Part shown: positions 8,375 through 17,944 of the stretch, piece after piece
Layout of the letters: each line of letters starts with the position of its first letter
Position numbering within the stretch: the first letter of the stretch is position 1
NCBI RefSeq assembly: GCF_000025965.1
Contig: NC_006513.1
Location: 3,224,001-3,288,000, forward strand
Length of the DNA: 64,000 nt
Direction of reading: 5' to 3'
From: Aromatoleum aromaticum EbN1
GTDB taxonomy: Bacteria; Pseudomonadota; Gammaproteobacteria; Burkholderiales; Rhodocyclaceae
Notes under the pieces: generated by a model
Databases searched by the model: none
Seen by the model: only the letters and a program-made list of their open reading frames with translations
Told to the model about the DNA's origin: nothing
Program-made: the position numbers and the translations under genes

Positions 8375-10795
8375 ATGGCCGATTTCGAGCCGCTGCCTGC
8401 GGACCGGCTGCGCGTGGTCTGTGCCCCGGACGTATTCGAATTCGATTCGACAGCCGGTCTCCCCGATCTGCCGGGAGGGCTGGGGCAGGCACGGGCCGAG
8501 GACGCGCTGCGTTTCGGTCTTGCGATGCGCCAGCCCGGGTACCATGTTTTCGTTCTCGGTGAATCCGGCACGGGTCGCCATGTCGCGGTGCAGCGGGTGT
8601 TGCGCGAATTCGCGGACCAGGGCGAAGTACCCCGGGACCTGTGCTATCTGCACAACTTCGACGATCCGCTGCGCCCGCGGCTGCTGAACCTGCCGGCGGG
8701 GCGAGGTGCGATGCTGCGTGCCGACATGCAGGCGTTCATCCGCGAATTGCGGCCGGCGATCGACGCCGCCCTCGACAGCGACACTTACAGCAGCCGCAGC
8801 GAATCCTTGCAGGAAGCGCACAAGTCGCGCGAGGAAGCTGCGCTGCGTGAGCTCGGGCAGGCGTGCGCGGCGGAAGGAATTTCCCTGCTCCGAACGCCCG
8901 AAGGCTTCGTCTTTGCACCCATTCGCGACGGGGAAACGATGTCGCCGGAGGGGTTCGAGGCCTTGCAGCAGCCCGAGCGGGATGCGATCGAGGCGAAGGT
9001 CGGCGCCTGGAGCGAGCGGCTCACCGATCTGCTCGAGCAATTTCCCGGCTGGCGGAAGGAACTGCACGAGGCCATGAAGCGGGCCGCGCGCGATGCGCTG
9101 GCGCCGGCTGTGTCGCACCTGATGCGGGGCTTGCGCGAGCGCTATGCGGACCTGGAGCAGGTGGGGAGTTTCCTTTCGGCGATCAGCGCCGAATTGCTCG
9201 ACAGCGGCGACGAGTGGGCCGGCGGCGAAAACGAGGAAGACGCCTCCGAGGACGAAGCACGGACGCGGTTCCACCGTTACCAGATCAACCTCCTCGTCGA
9301 TCACTCGGCGACGCACGGAGCGCCCGTCGTATACGAGGACAATCCGAATTTCGTCAATCTTATCGGCCGCATCGAGCACGTCGCGCAGATGGGCACGCTG
9401 GTGACGCACTTCAACCTGATCCGTGCCGGAGCGTTGCACCGGGCCTGTGGTGGCTATTTGATCATCGATGTCGAGCGCCTGCTCGGGCAACCCTTTGCCT
9501 GGGATGGACTCAAGCGGGTGCTGCGAGGGCGCGAGATCCGCATCGAACCTCCGGCCGAAGCGCAGGGCTGGACCAGCATCGTGACCCTCGAGCCGGAGCC
9601 GGTGCCGTGCGACATCAAGGTCGTGCTGATCGGCGATCGCGAGCTGTTCTTCCTGCTGACCGAGCACGATCCCGATTTCCCCGAGCTCTTCAAGGTGGGC
9701 GCCGACTTCGATGACGATCTGCCGCGGACGGCCGAGAACGTCGTGCGTTACGCACACCTTCTGGCGACGCTGGCACGCTCCGCGGACCTGCTTCCGCTCG
9801 ACCGCAGCGGCATCGCCGGCATGGTCGAACACGGCGCCCGCATCGCCGAAGACGGCGGACGGCTGACGCTGCAGACTCGCCTGCTCGCCGACGTGATGCG
9901 CGAGGCGGACTATCATGCGCGCAACGCGAAGCTGACGATCATCGGGCGTGCACAGGTCGATCTCGCCGTGGCTTCGCGTGCACGCCGTTATGCGCGCTAC
10001 TCCGAGCGGGTGCTCGAAGCGATGGTCGAGGGGACGACACTGATTTCGACGTCGGGCGAGCGTTGCGGCCAGATCAACGGCCTGGTGATCGTCGACCTGG
10101 CGGGAGAGCGTTTCGGCCATCCGGTGCGGATCACCGCGACGGCGCGGCTCGGTGAAGGCGACGTCATCGATATCGAACGCGAAATCGAGCTCGGGGGGGC
10201 GCTTCACTCGAAAGGCGTACTGATTCTCTCGGCTTTCCTCGCATCCCGCTATGCCCGCCATCAGCCGCTGTCGCTGTCGGCGAGTCTCGTGTTCGAGCAG
10301 TCGTACGTGCCGGTCGAAGGCGACTCCGCGTCGCTCGCGGAGCTGTGTGCGCTGCTGTCCGCGCTCGCGCAGCTGCCGATCCGCCAGTCGTTCGGCGTTA
10401 CCGGATCGGTCAATCAGCTCGGCGAGGTCCAGGTGATCGGCGGCGTGAACGAAAAGGTTGAAGGATTCTTCGACCTCTGCGCGATATGCGGACTGACCGG
10501 GGAGCAGGGCGTCGTGATCCCGTCGGCGAGCGTACGTCACCTGATGCTGCGCAATGACGTCGTCGAAGCGGCGCGAAACGGACAATTTCACATCTACAGC
10601 GTCGCAACGGTCGATGAGGCAATGACCGTGCTGACCGGGCTGGCCGCGGGTACGCCCGATGCGAAGGGCGTCCTGCCCAAGGAAAGCATCAATCAACGCG
10701 TCGCTTCGGCGCTCGCCACAATGACGGCAGCGAAGCATGCGTTTGCCGAAGGGCCTGGGCGTACGCATCGCCACCGCCGGCGGAGCGATCATTGA
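8375..10795 (+). CDS. Lon-type ATP-dependent protease (LonB/AAA_32 class)
   Basis: Cytoplasmic ATP-driven protease of the Lon-like group lacking the classical Lon N-domain; 806 residues. An N-terminal P-loop-like segment VLGESGTGRHVAVQ (about 57-70) precedes a long helical insertion (about 130-300) and the AAA+ module with IDVERLLGQPFAWDGLKRVLRG. The C-terminal Lon proteolytic domain has the dyad Ser651 (PVEGDSAS) and Lys694 (GGVNEKVEG), 43 residues apart as in Lon itself. The first lysine of the P-loop is replaced (GTGRH rather than GTGKT), which is common in this group. It is preceded by a terminator and is likely transcribed alone. Confidence 0.88.
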   Translation: MADFEPLPADRLRVVCAPDVFEFDSTAGLPDLPGGLGQARAEDALRFGLAMRQPGYHVFVLGESGTGRHVAVQRVLREFADQGEVPRDLCYLHNFDDPLRPRLLNLPAGRGAMLRADMQAFIRELRPAIDAALDSDTYSSRSESLQEAHKSREEAALRELGQACAAEGISLLRTPEGFVFAPIRDGETMSPEGFEALQQPERDAIEAKVGAWSERLTDLLEQFPGWRKELHEAMKRAARDALAPAVSHLMRGLRERYADLEQVGSFLSAISAELLDSGDEWAGGENEEDASEDEARTRFHRYQINLLVDHSATHGAPVVYEDNPNFVNLIGRIEHVAQMGTLVTHFNLIRAGALHRACGGYLIIDVERLLGQPFAWDGLKRVLRGREIRIEPPAEAQGWTSIVTLEPEPVPCDIKVVLIGDRELFFLLTEHDPDFPELFKVGADFDDDLPRTAENVVRYAHLLATLARSADLLPLDRSGIAGMVEHGARIAEDGGRLTLQTRLLADVMREADYHARNAKLTIIGRAQVDLAVASRARRYARYSERVLEAMVEGTTLISTSGERCGQINGLVIVDLAGERFGHPVRITATARLGEGDVIDIEREIELGGALHSKGVLILSAFLASRYARHQPLSLSASLVFEQSYVPVEGDSASLAELCALLSALAQLPIRQSFGVTGSVNQLGEVQVIGGVNEKVEGFFDLCAICGLTGEQGVVIPSASVRHLMLRNDVVEAARNGQFHIYSVATVDEAMTVLTGLAAGTPDAKGVLPKESINQRVASALATMTAAKHAFAEGPGRTHRHRRRSDH

Positions 10796-10804
10796 GGCAC
10801 GGTC

Positions 10805-10826
10805 CCTGCCTTGGGGGCAAGGCAGG
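10805..10826 (+). other. Stem-loop after the Lon-type gene
   Basis: A 9-bp perfect stem (CCTGCCTTG / CAAGGCAGG) with a GGGG loop lies 9 bp after the protease stop. No T-run follows, so its role as a terminator is unproven. Confidence 0.5.
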
Positions 10827-10873
10827 AGTGGAATTTGCTTCAGGTAGTGTCTCTGCCCATCCTGGAGCCTACG

Positions 10874-11203
10874 ATGATCTCGAGCGCCATTGAATTGTCC
10901 AGGCCGGAACGGGTTCCCCATAGATGGCACGTTCTCAAGATATTGCGGGCGATGCGCTCGGGACATCCGTTCATACGCCTTCTGGACGTGTCGTGCCTGA
11001 TGCACCTCGAAGGGGTTCCGCTGGCGGTGCATTTCTTCGGCTACCTGGAGCGCAACGGTTACATCGCTCCTCGCGCGAGAGTGGGCCTGCTCGCCCACTA
11101 CTACACGCTCACTTCCGACGGCATCACGTTGTACGAGGAAGGGGAGCGCTGGTGGGGTTCGCTGGGGTGGCAGCAAAAGCTCTGGGTGATCTGGCGGGGG
11201 TAG
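10874..11203 (+). CDS. Small hypothetical protein, winged-helix-like
   Basis: About 109 residues from the ATG at 10874, which has GGAG about 8 bases upstream. I do not recognise a named family. The pattern RWHVLKILRAMRSG...LLDVSCLMHLEGVPLAVHFFGYLERNGYI followed by YYTLTSDGITLYEEGERWW resembles a helix-turn-helix with a winged strand pair ending in LTxxGxxL, so a small DNA-binding protein is possible. No membrane segment is present. A longer frame back to 10811 overlaps the stem-loop and is less likely. Confidence 0.55.
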   Translation: MISSAIELSRPERVPHRWHVLKILRAMRSGHPFIRLLDVSCLMHLEGVPLAVHFFGYLERNGYIAPRARVGLLAHYYTLTSDGITLYEEGERWWGSLGWQQKLWVIWRG

Positions 11204-11271
11204 ATCTTGCGCAACCGGTCCCGTTTGCCTGGTCCTCGACGATCGACCCCGTTTCTCCAACAGGCTTGAAT

Positions 11272-14200
11272 TCAGGCTACGGCATAGCGATCCGCGACGA
11301 GCCGGATACGGCCGGTTGCGAGAAGCGTGTCGAGCCGTTCACCCAGGACGCCGGCAATGTTGGCCGAGGCGCGCCCGAAGCCCAGGGCCTCGAGGGCGCT
11401 GGTGATGGCCGCATCCCGATCCATCGAGAAACCGGCCTGGATCGCCTGCAGCAGCGCGGCGTCCAGTTCCTCCGGTGAGACCCATTCGATCCGGCGCTCG
11501 CCCGGCGCGAAGGCACTGCGGCTTCTTGCCTGCACCTCGCCGCGGGGCTCGGTATGGAGGAATCCGCCCGCATGGTTGAACAGCCCGGAACGCACGCCGT
11601 GTTGGACAGCCCTCGAGACCGCTTGCGTAATGCGACTGCCGGCACGGCTCACGCCGAAGGCCTCCATGAGGCGCCGGGTCACCTCGGCTTCATGGACAGG
11701 CGCTTCGATCGCCACAACCTTCTGCATGAGGTCCGCCAGTTGCGGGAGGCCGACCTCATGGATCGCCTCGGTGCCTTTCCAGCGCGGCAGAACGGCTTTG
11801 CGGTAAGTCGCGACGCCGGGCGAAGTCGTTTCCGTGTCCGGCTGCGCACGCTCTATGAGCGGCGCGTTCACGGGCTTGACGGCCGGTTGAACGGGGCGGG
11901 CCGCCTTGCGTAGTGCGCACGCGGCCTCGATCGCGGCGATCGCGCGGTCGAGTTCACGCCCCGGGTCACGAAACCAGTCGGTGCTCCAGATCCGGTGGAA
12001 GATCCAGCCGAGGCCTTCCAGAACGCCCTGGCGCAGGCGGTCCCGGTCGCGAGCCGAACGTGAGCTGTGATAGGCCGCCCCGTCGCATTCGATCGCGAGG
12101 ACGTAACGACCCGGCAGCTCCGGGTCCTTGACCGCCATGTCGATGAAATATCCGGCCGTGCCGACCTGGGGTTCGATCCGGTAGCCGCGCGCCTGCAGCG
12201 CGCTCATCACCTCCAGCTCGAACGGCGAGTCGGGGGTACGCCCCGTTTCCCGCGGGATGTCCAGCACGCGGGTCTCGGCGTACTTGAGGAAGTGCTTGAG
12301 CGCCCGCACGCCGTGACTCGCAGTCTCGTCGAGGTCGAGTTCCTCGCCGCGGAAGTTGCTGAAGACGGTCATGCCCATCTTCGCGCGGCTGATGAGTACG
12401 TTGAGGCGCCGCTCGCCACCTTCGCGGTTCAGCGGACCGAACTCTTTCGCGATACGTCCGGATTCGTTGCGCCCGTACCCGATGCTGATGAAGATGCGGT
12501 CACGCTCGTCGCCCTGCACGTTTTCCAGGTTCTTGACAAAGAACGGCTCGGTCGGATGGGCCTCGGTGAAGAACCGCTCCGGCCCGGGTGATTTGCGTCG
12601 CAACAACTCCAGCTCCACCTGAATCAGGTCGCGCTGCGCGACGCTGAATGCCACGACGCCCAGCGACAGGCCCGGGTGCGTTGTCGCATGGTCCATCACC
12701 GCCTGTGCGACCGCGCGGGCTTCCTCGCGATTGGTGCGCGTGCGCCCCCGGTCGTACAGCGCATGCGGAAGACAAACCATCTCCAAACCCGTAGCCAGCG
12801 CATTCGTGCCCGACGACGGGAAGATCGTGAGCCTGCGCTCGTAGAACTCGACATTGGATACGGCAATCAGCGATTCGTGGCGGCTGCGGTAATGCCAGCT
12901 GAGATAGCGCTCCTGGGCGCCGCGCGCGCGAAAGAGCGACAGCACGCTTTCGATGTCGGCGGTCACGTTGTCCTCTTCGTCGACTTCGACGTCGCGCCCG
13001 AAGAAATCGGTGGGCGGCATCTGGCGCGTGTCGCCGACGACGATCGCCTGCCGCCCCCGCAGCAGCGCGCCGAACGCATCGACCGCTTTCACCTGCGAGG
13101 CTTCGTCGAAGATGACGACGTCGAACTCGACTTTGCCGGGCGGCAGGAAGCTGGCGATGGACATCGGGCTCATCATGAAGACAGGCTTGATCGCCTGCAC
13201 CGCGCGGCCGGCCTGATCCATGAGCTGGCGGATCGGCATGAGGCGCCGCTTCTTGTTGGCCTCGTTGCGCACGACGGCCATCTCTCCCGGATCGGAAAGA
13301 CGCGGCTGGATCTCCCATATCCGCTTGGCGAGGCCGGCCTGCGCGTGGCCCAGGGACAGCTGGTCGAGGTGGCGGAAGCGGTCGATGAGGTGCGCCTGCT
13401 TGATCCGGTCGAACCGGGCGAGCGCAGGCGAGGCGCCGTAGGCCTGGGCGACGAGCCCCGCGTACCAACTGTAGTCGAACGCATGAACGAGGTCGTCCGC
13501 GTCGCGCTCCCAGTCCGCTGCCGCCTGCGCCACCTCGGGCAATCCGAGCGCGGCGAGTTCGTCGTGAAGGGCGTTGAAGCGGATCGTCTCGTAGATCGTC
13601 GGCACCGCCTCGAGCCACGTCGAAAGCTGCTCGCGCAGCTCGGCACAAGGGGAGTCGAGGAGCGTGGACGCCGGCCGGTTCCGGGCGAAACCCAGAAGGG
13701 CGACGATCGTCGTGAGCCGCGTCCGCAAGTCGCTGGCAGCGGCGAGGATCGTTGCGATCGAAGTGCCCGGACTGTCGGCATCGGAGTGGCCGGCAAGGAA
13801 GTCGACGATGCCGGCAGGCAGAAGCCCTTTGCCGATGTCGTCGTGGAGGGCGATGACCCATTCGCTCGACCGCCCGAGGGCTTCCCAGTCGGAACGTTCG
13901 CCCACCCATTGGGCGCCGAAAAGCGTTTCACCGAGCGCGAGATGCTGGTCGTAGCTGCGCTTGCCCAGCTGGTAGCCGAGGATGTGGTCTACCAGTGCGA
14001 GCGCCGAGGCGTTGTCCTTGGGCGGCGGCTTTTTGCACAGGCCCTGAAGGCGGGCACGGGCACGTCGATAGGCGCCCGAGAAAACGCGCCACCACTTTTC
14101 GCCCAGCTGCGCGAGGTGCTGGCGCTCGGTCAGCAGATCCTGCTCCCATGCCTGTTCGATCAGCATCCCGTCGTGCGCGGCGCGCATCGAAGCCATCAGG

Positions 14201-16086
14201 CGGCCAGCCGCGACGAGCGCCCGAATGGACTCCGGCGCCGCCTTCCACGCTGCGCTATCCAGCCGCATGCCGCTGAGCGGGGGCGCTTCGGCCGCACGCC
14301 GCGCCGTGCGACAGATCACGTCGACATCCTGGAGCGTGGCCGGGTGTTCGAGTCCGAAGCGAGCAGCCAGCTGCCCGGCCGACTCCAGCAGGCGCGCCAG
14401 CACCGTGACGATGTGCCGGAGCTCCTCCGTGACCTGCGCCTGCTGGACGGGCGAGAACGTCGTGCACGCAGTCCCGTGGAATGTGTTGAGCGACGGCCGG
14501 CCGTTTTCCCGCACGTGACGCGCCAGCTCCGCGACCTTCTCGCGGGCGCGGGCGTAGTCTCGCTGGGACCAGGCCTTCATCGGCTCGAAGGACCATGCCG
14601 GCAAGCTCTCATGCGTGCGCCTGATGCGCAAATAATGGCCCAGCGCGGTGATGAAGGGGATTGCGCGCGTGCCGGTGGCCGTATTGACTGCTTCGCAATA
14701 CGCATTCAGCTCGTCGCGCACTGTCTTGAGCGCCGCCAGGTCGTCCGCGCCGTCGGCGGCCAGCGGTCGACCTTGCTGCAAAGTGCGTTCGAGCTCCCGA
14801 ATCACCGATTGCTTGGTCGCCTTGTGGCTGTGCAGTTCGAGAACCGCGTCGCCCAGGTGACACTCGTCGAGGCGGCGCTTGACCACTTCGAGCGCCGCCA
14901 TTTTCTCGGCAACGAAAAGCACTTTTTTGCCGCCCGCCAACAGCTCGGCGACGATGTTCGTGATGGTCTGGGATTTCCCTGTGCCCGGTGGCCCCTGGAT
15001 CACCAGGTTGCGGCCTTCCCGCGCCTCGAGGATCGCCATCGTCTGGCTGCTGTCGGCGTCGCGCACGAAGCGCACTTCGCCCGGCTCGATGATCGTGTCG
15101 AGGCGGGTGTCCTCGGCGACGAAAGCCACTTCGTTCGAAAAGCCTTCGCCGAGCAGGCGCCCGAGAACCGGATGTTCGCTGGGCCGCTTGTCCTCGGGCC
15201 AGACTGCCTCGTCGAGGTCGTTGAACATCAGGAATTTGCCGAACGAGAAAAAACCGAGGTGGATCTCGTCGCGTACCACTTTCCAGCGGGGCTGCTTCGA
15301 GATGCACGCGGAAACGGCCTCGTGGAACGATTCGGTGCCCGGCATCTCGGAGGCGTCGGCGTTCGCATCAGCCATGTACTGCGGCAGATCGAGCGCAAAG
15401 TCCGTCTTGAGCTTCGCCGCCAGCGACAGGTTCTGAATGAGGTCGTCGTCGCTGTAGCGCAGCCGGAAGACATCCCGGGTGCCGGTCCGGGACAGCTCGA
15501 CGGGCACGAGCAGCAACGGCGCCTTGCGAAGCTTGTCGGAGGATTCCGCCTCGTACCAATGCAGGAAACCCAGCGCAAGAAAAAGGATGTTTACCCCTTG
15601 CTCCTGGATGAAGGCCTGCGCTTCGGTGTGAATTTTCAGCAGGCTGAGGAATAGCCGTTCCTCGGAAAGAGCCGTCTGCAGCTTGGTATCCGTGTGCTGC
15701 GCGGTGATACTGCCGGCGACGTCCTCATCCGGCCAATCGACGCCGTCGAGTTCTGCGACGAGGGCCATCGTCGCCGCGTCCGGGGCCGGCGCATCGACTT
15801 CCTCGCGCTCTTCACCCGACTCCACGGCCGGGCCCTGAACGGAGTCTGTCCTGACGACGCTGTTCCCGGTCTCTTTCCCGCCCTTCGTTTTTTTCTCGGG
15901 TGCGGGCACGAACGTCATGGCCTTGTTCTGCCGGTACAGGAGCTGAAGGATCTGCTCGGAGCGCTCACCGATGATCGCCAGGCTCCTGGGGCCGCTGCGA
16001 AAATTGATCATCGTGTTGCGCAGCCCAATGTCGAGGAGGTCCTTTCGACTACTGGCAAGCTTTCTTTTAATCTCTGCGTGCGACAT
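11272..16086 (-). CDS. DUF4011-helicase-Vsr nuclease-DUF3320 protein, Hhe-type antiphage candidate
   Basis: A 1604-residue protein. The N-terminal DUF4011 region opens with RKDLLDIGLRNTMINF. A split superfamily-1 helicase follows: Walker A in QGPPGTGKSQT near residue 365, Walker B in DVVIFDEASQ near 990, then GDTRQMPPTDFF and the C-terminal motifs ERYLSWHYRSRHESL and NVQGDERDRIFISIGYG. A Vsr/PD-(D/E)xK-like nuclease near 1285-1390 shows FELEVMSAL, IDMAV, IECDGAAYHSS and LGWIFHRIWSTDW. DUF3320 repeats fill about 1440-1600. This fusion is the architecture reported for the single-gene Hhe antiphage system. Neighbours are housekeeping genes, and it lies just downstream of tRNA-Asn 3' ends, a typical island position. 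Activity here is inferred. Confidence 0.85.
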   Translation of the reverse strand: MSHAEIKRKLASSRKDLLDIGLRNTMINFRSGPRSLAIIGERSEQILQLLYRQNKAMTFVPAPEKKTKGGKETGNSVVRTDSVQGPAVESGEEREEVDAPAPDAATMALVAELDGVDWPDEDVAGSITAQHTDTKLQTALSEERLFLSLLKIHTEAQAFIQEQGVNILFLALGFLHWYEAESSDKLRKAPLLLVPVELSRTGTRDVFRLRYSDDDLIQNLSLAAKLKTDFALDLPQYMADANADASEMPGTESFHEAVSACISKQPRWKVVRDEIHLGFFSFGKFLMFNDLDEAVWPEDKRPSEHPVLGRLLGEGFSNEVAFVAEDTRLDTIIEPGEVRFVRDADSSQTMAILEAREGRNLVIQGPPGTGKSQTITNIVAELLAGGKKVLFVAEKMAALEVVKRRLDECHLGDAVLELHSHKATKQSVIRELERTLQQGRPLAADGADDLAALKTVRDELNAYCEAVNTATGTRAIPFITALGHYLRIRRTHESLPAWSFEPMKAWSQRDYARAREKVAELARHVRENGRPSLNTFHGTACTTFSPVQQAQVTEELRHIVTVLARLLESAGQLAARFGLEHPATLQDVDVICRTARRAAEAPPLSGMRLDSAAWKAAPESIRALVAAGRLMASMRAAHDGMLIEQAWEQDLLTERQHLAQLGEKWWRVFSGAYRRARARLQGLCKKPPPKDNASALALVDHILGYQLGKRSYDQHLALGETLFGAQWVGERSDWEALGRSSEWVIALHDDIGKGLLPAGIVDFLAGHSDADSPGTSIATILAAASDLRTRLTTIVALLGFARNRPASTLLDSPCAELREQLSTWLEAVPTIYETIRFNALHDELAALGLPEVAQAAADWERDADDLVHAFDYSWYAGLVAQAYGASPALARFDRIKQAHLIDRFRHLDQLSLGHAQAGLAKRIWEIQPRLSDPGEMAVVRNEANKKRRLMPIRQLMDQAGRAVQAIKPVFMMSPMSIASFLPPGKVEFDVVIFDEASQVKAVDAFGALLRGRQAIVVGDTRQMPPTDFFGRDVEVDEEDNVTADIESVLSLFRARGAQERYLSWHYRSRHESLIAVSNVEFYERRLTIFPSSGTNALATGLEMVCLPHALYDRGRTRTNREEARAVAQAVMDHATTHPGLSLGVVAFSVAQRDLIQVELELLRRKSPGPERFFTEAHPTEPFFVKNLENVQGDERDRIFISIGYGRNESGRIAKEFGPLNREGGERRLNVLISRAKMGMTVFSNFRGEELDLDETASHGVRALKHFLKYAETRVLDIPRETGRTPDSPFELEVMSALQARGYRIEPQVGTAGYFIDMAVKDPELPGRYVLAIECDGAAYHSSRSARDRDRLRQGVLEGLGWIFHRIWSTDWFRDPGRELDRAIAAIEAACALRKAARPVQPAVKPVNAPLIERAQPDTETTSPGVATYRKAVLPRWKGTEAIHEVGLPQLADLMQKVVAIEAPVHEAEVTRRLMEAFGVSRAGSRITQAVSRAVQHGVRSGLFNHAGGFLHTEPRGEVQARSRSAFAPGERRIEWVSPEELDAALLQAIQAGFSMDRDAAITSALEALGFGRASANIAGVLGERLDTLLATGRIRLVADRYAVA

Positions 16087-16267
16087 TTCACGTTACCTAT
16101 TCACCGTCAGCCCGGGCACAGGATACCGGACCCATAAAGCCGATCAATGGTAAGCGAATACGCGCTGTCTCCGAGGTCCGCTGCCGAAGTCCGGACGACC
16201 CCGAAGCCATCGATCGGGCGAAGCCGCGGCAGCATATCAACGTGAGTCGGCCGGAAACGGGCCGCGG

Positions 16268-16302
16268 AAAAAGAAAAAGGCCAACCGGTGAAGGCTGGCC
16301 TT
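16268..16302 (-). terminator. Intrinsic terminator after the tRNA-Asn pair
   Basis: On the minus strand a 10-bp stem with one G-T type mismatch pair (16302-16293 with 16286-16277) and a 6-base loop is followed by a T-rich tail, the complement of the A-run 16268-16278. It lies 14 bp beyond the 3' end of the second tRNA. Confidence 0.8.
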
Positions 16303-16315
16303 GTCCTGCTTTTTC

Positions 16316-16391
16316 TGGCTCCCCGACCTGGGCTCGAACCAGGGACACACGGATTAACAGTCCGTTGCTCTACCGACTGAGCTATCGGGGA
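16316..16391 (-). tRNA. tRNA-Asn (GTT), distal copy
   Basis: 76 nt including an encoded CCA 3' end. The minus-strand sequence starts TCCCCGATAGCTCAGTCGGT, has anticodon loop CTGTTAA (GTT, asparagine), the T-arm GGTTCGAGCC and a 7-bp acceptor stem TCCCCGA/TCGGGGA. Identical to the copy at 16431-16506. Confidence 0.97.
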
Positions 16392-16430
16392 TCGGTAAGG
16401 TGTCCGGCGAAAACCGCCGGACCGAATTTT

Positions 16431-16506
16431 TGGCTCCCCGACCTGGGCTCGAACCAGGGACACACGGATTAACAGTCCGTTGCTCTACCGACTGAGCTAT
16501 CGGGGA
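16431..16506 (-). tRNA. tRNA-Asn (GTT), promoter-proximal copy
   Basis: 76 nt with encoded CCA, identical over its full length to the copy at 16316-16391 and 39 bp upstream of it in transcription order. Anticodon GTT. The two are evidently processed from one transcript between the promoter at 16519-16547 and the terminator at 16268-16302. Confidence 0.97.
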
Positions 16507-16518
16507 ATTGAGCGGCGC

Positions 16519-16547
16519 AGTATAGATATCCGACGCGGACCCGTCAA
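16519..16547 (-). promoter_or_regulatory. Sigma-70 promoter of the tRNA-Asn pair
   Basis: On the minus strand TTGACG (16547-16542), exactly 17 bp, then TATACT (16524-16519). The predicted transcription start is near 16512, a few bases before the first tRNA 5' end at 16506. Confidence 0.85.
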
Positions 16548-16566
16548 TATTTGACCAGGAGGATTT

Positions 16567-17772
16567 TCACGCCTTCGCGACCGACGCGATCGCCTTCGCG
16601 ACGTAGCCGATATTGCGCGAGTTCAGCGCCGCGAGGCAGATCCGTCCCGTCGACACCGCGTAGATGCCGAACTCGTTCTTCAGCTGCTCGACCTGAGCGG
16701 CGGACAGGCCGGTGTAGGAGAACATGCCGCGCTGCTCGATGACGAAAGAGAAATCCTGGGCGACGCCGGCGCCTTTGAGGCTCTCGACCAGGCCAACGCG
16801 CATCGCGCGGATGCGATCGCGCATGCCGGCGAGCTCGTCTTCCCACATCTGGCGCAGTTCGGGGGCGTTGAGCACGGCAGCGACGACTGCGCCGCCGTGG
16901 GTAGGCGGGTTCGAGTAGTTCGTGCGGATGACGCGCTTGACCTGCGACAGGACGCGACCGGCTTCGTCCTTGTCCGCAGTGACGATCGACAGCGCGCCGA
17001 CGCGCTCGCCGTACAGCGAGAACGACTTCGAGAACGAACTGGAGACGAAGAACTGCAGGCCGCTGGCGGAGAACAGGCGCACCGCGACTGCATCCGGCTC
17101 GATGCCGTCGGCGAAACCCTGATACGCCATGTCGAGGAAGGGCACGAGGCCGCGCGCGCGGCAGGCCTCGACCACTTCGCCCCACTGCGCTTCGGTGAGG
17201 TCGGCGCCGGTCGGGTTATGGCAGCACGCGTGCAGCACGACGACGGCGCCGGCAGCCAGTTCGCCGAGCTTCGCTTTCATGCCCGCGAAGTTCACGCCGC
17301 GCGTCGCCGGATCGTAGTACGGGTAGGTGTCGACCGCGAAACCGGCGGACTCGAAGATCGCGCGGTGGTTTTCCCAGCTGGGATCGGAAATGTAGACGGT
17401 TGCAGCCGGATTCAGCCGCTTCAGGTAGTCGCCGCCGACTTTCAGCGCCCCGGTGCCGCCGAGCGCCTGTATCGTCACCACCTGACCGTTTGCAATCAGT
17501 GCGGAATCCTTGCCGAACAGCAGGTTCTGCACCGCGTTGTTGTAGGCCGGAGCGCCTTCGATCGGCTGGTAGCCACGCGGCGGCATGGCCTCGAGGCGCG
17601 CCTTTTCGGCAGCCTTCACTGCGGCCAGCAGCGGAATCTTGCCGTTGTCGTCGTAATAGACGCCGACACCAAGGTTGACCTTGTCGGTGCGGGTGTCGGT
17701 GTTGAAGGCCTCGTTCAGGCCGAGAATCGGGTCACGAGGCGCCATCTCGACGGCGGCGAAGATCGAAGGCAT
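16567..17772 (-). CDS. Aspartate/aromatic amino acid aminotransferase
   Basis: PLP-dependent class I aminotransferase that interconverts aspartate/2-oxoglutarate or tyrosine with their keto acids. 401 residues from the ATG at 17772, which has GGAG about 8 bases upstream; this start gives the family N-terminus ([19 protein letters not shown]). The PLP lysine is K249 in [23 protein letters not shown] and LDMAYQGF are the cofactor-binding loops, and the C-terminal arginine motif is in GRICLAALN. The sequence resembles both AspC and TyrB, so substrate preference is left open. It is divergent from uvrB. Confidence 0.93.
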   Translation of the reverse strand: MPSIFAAVEMAPRDPILGLNEAFNTDTRTDKVNLGVGVYYDDNGKIPLLAAVKAAEKARLEAMPPRGYQPIEGAPAYNNAVQNLLFGKDSALIANGQVVTIQALGGTGALKVGGDYLKRLNPAATVYISDPSWENHRAIFESAGFAVDTYPYYDPATRGVNFAGMKAKLGELAAGAVVVLHACCHNPTGADLTEAQWGEVVEACRARGLVPFLDMAYQGFADGIEPDAVAVRLFSASGLQFFVSSSFSKSFSLYGERVGALSIVTADKDEAGRVLSQVKRVIRTNYSNPPTHGGAVVAAVLNAPELRQMWEDELAGMRDRIRAMRVGLVESLKGAGVAQDFSFVIEQRGMFSYTGLSAAQVEQLKNEFGIYAVSTGRICLAALNSRNIGYVAKAIASVAKA

Positions 17773-17944
17773 ATACAACTCCAGGTTGGGCGGGCGCGCG
17801 GTCCGGCCCGAAGCCTCGTCTCGAGATCCGGGTCCAGTGTGCCGTGCTTTGAGCCGCGTTTTGGGAAATAATAGGCCTCTTGTCGCGGCCATTCCGTCCT
17901 GGACGGCAACCCGGCAAGCGCCTGAAACAGCCGGAAATTTTAGC

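Noticed and set aside
12676-15654. Long plus-strand frame opposite the Hhe-type gene
   Set aside because: Antisense shadow of a conserved 1604-residue protein; Arg/Ala/Gly-rich composition with no motif.
17675-17944. Extended N-terminus for uvrB
   Set aside because: It runs antisense across the aminotransferase start; the family N-terminus begins at 17945.
17773-17944. LexA/SOS box upstream of uvrB
   Set aside because: I found no CTGT-N8-ACAG-like palindrome in the interval.
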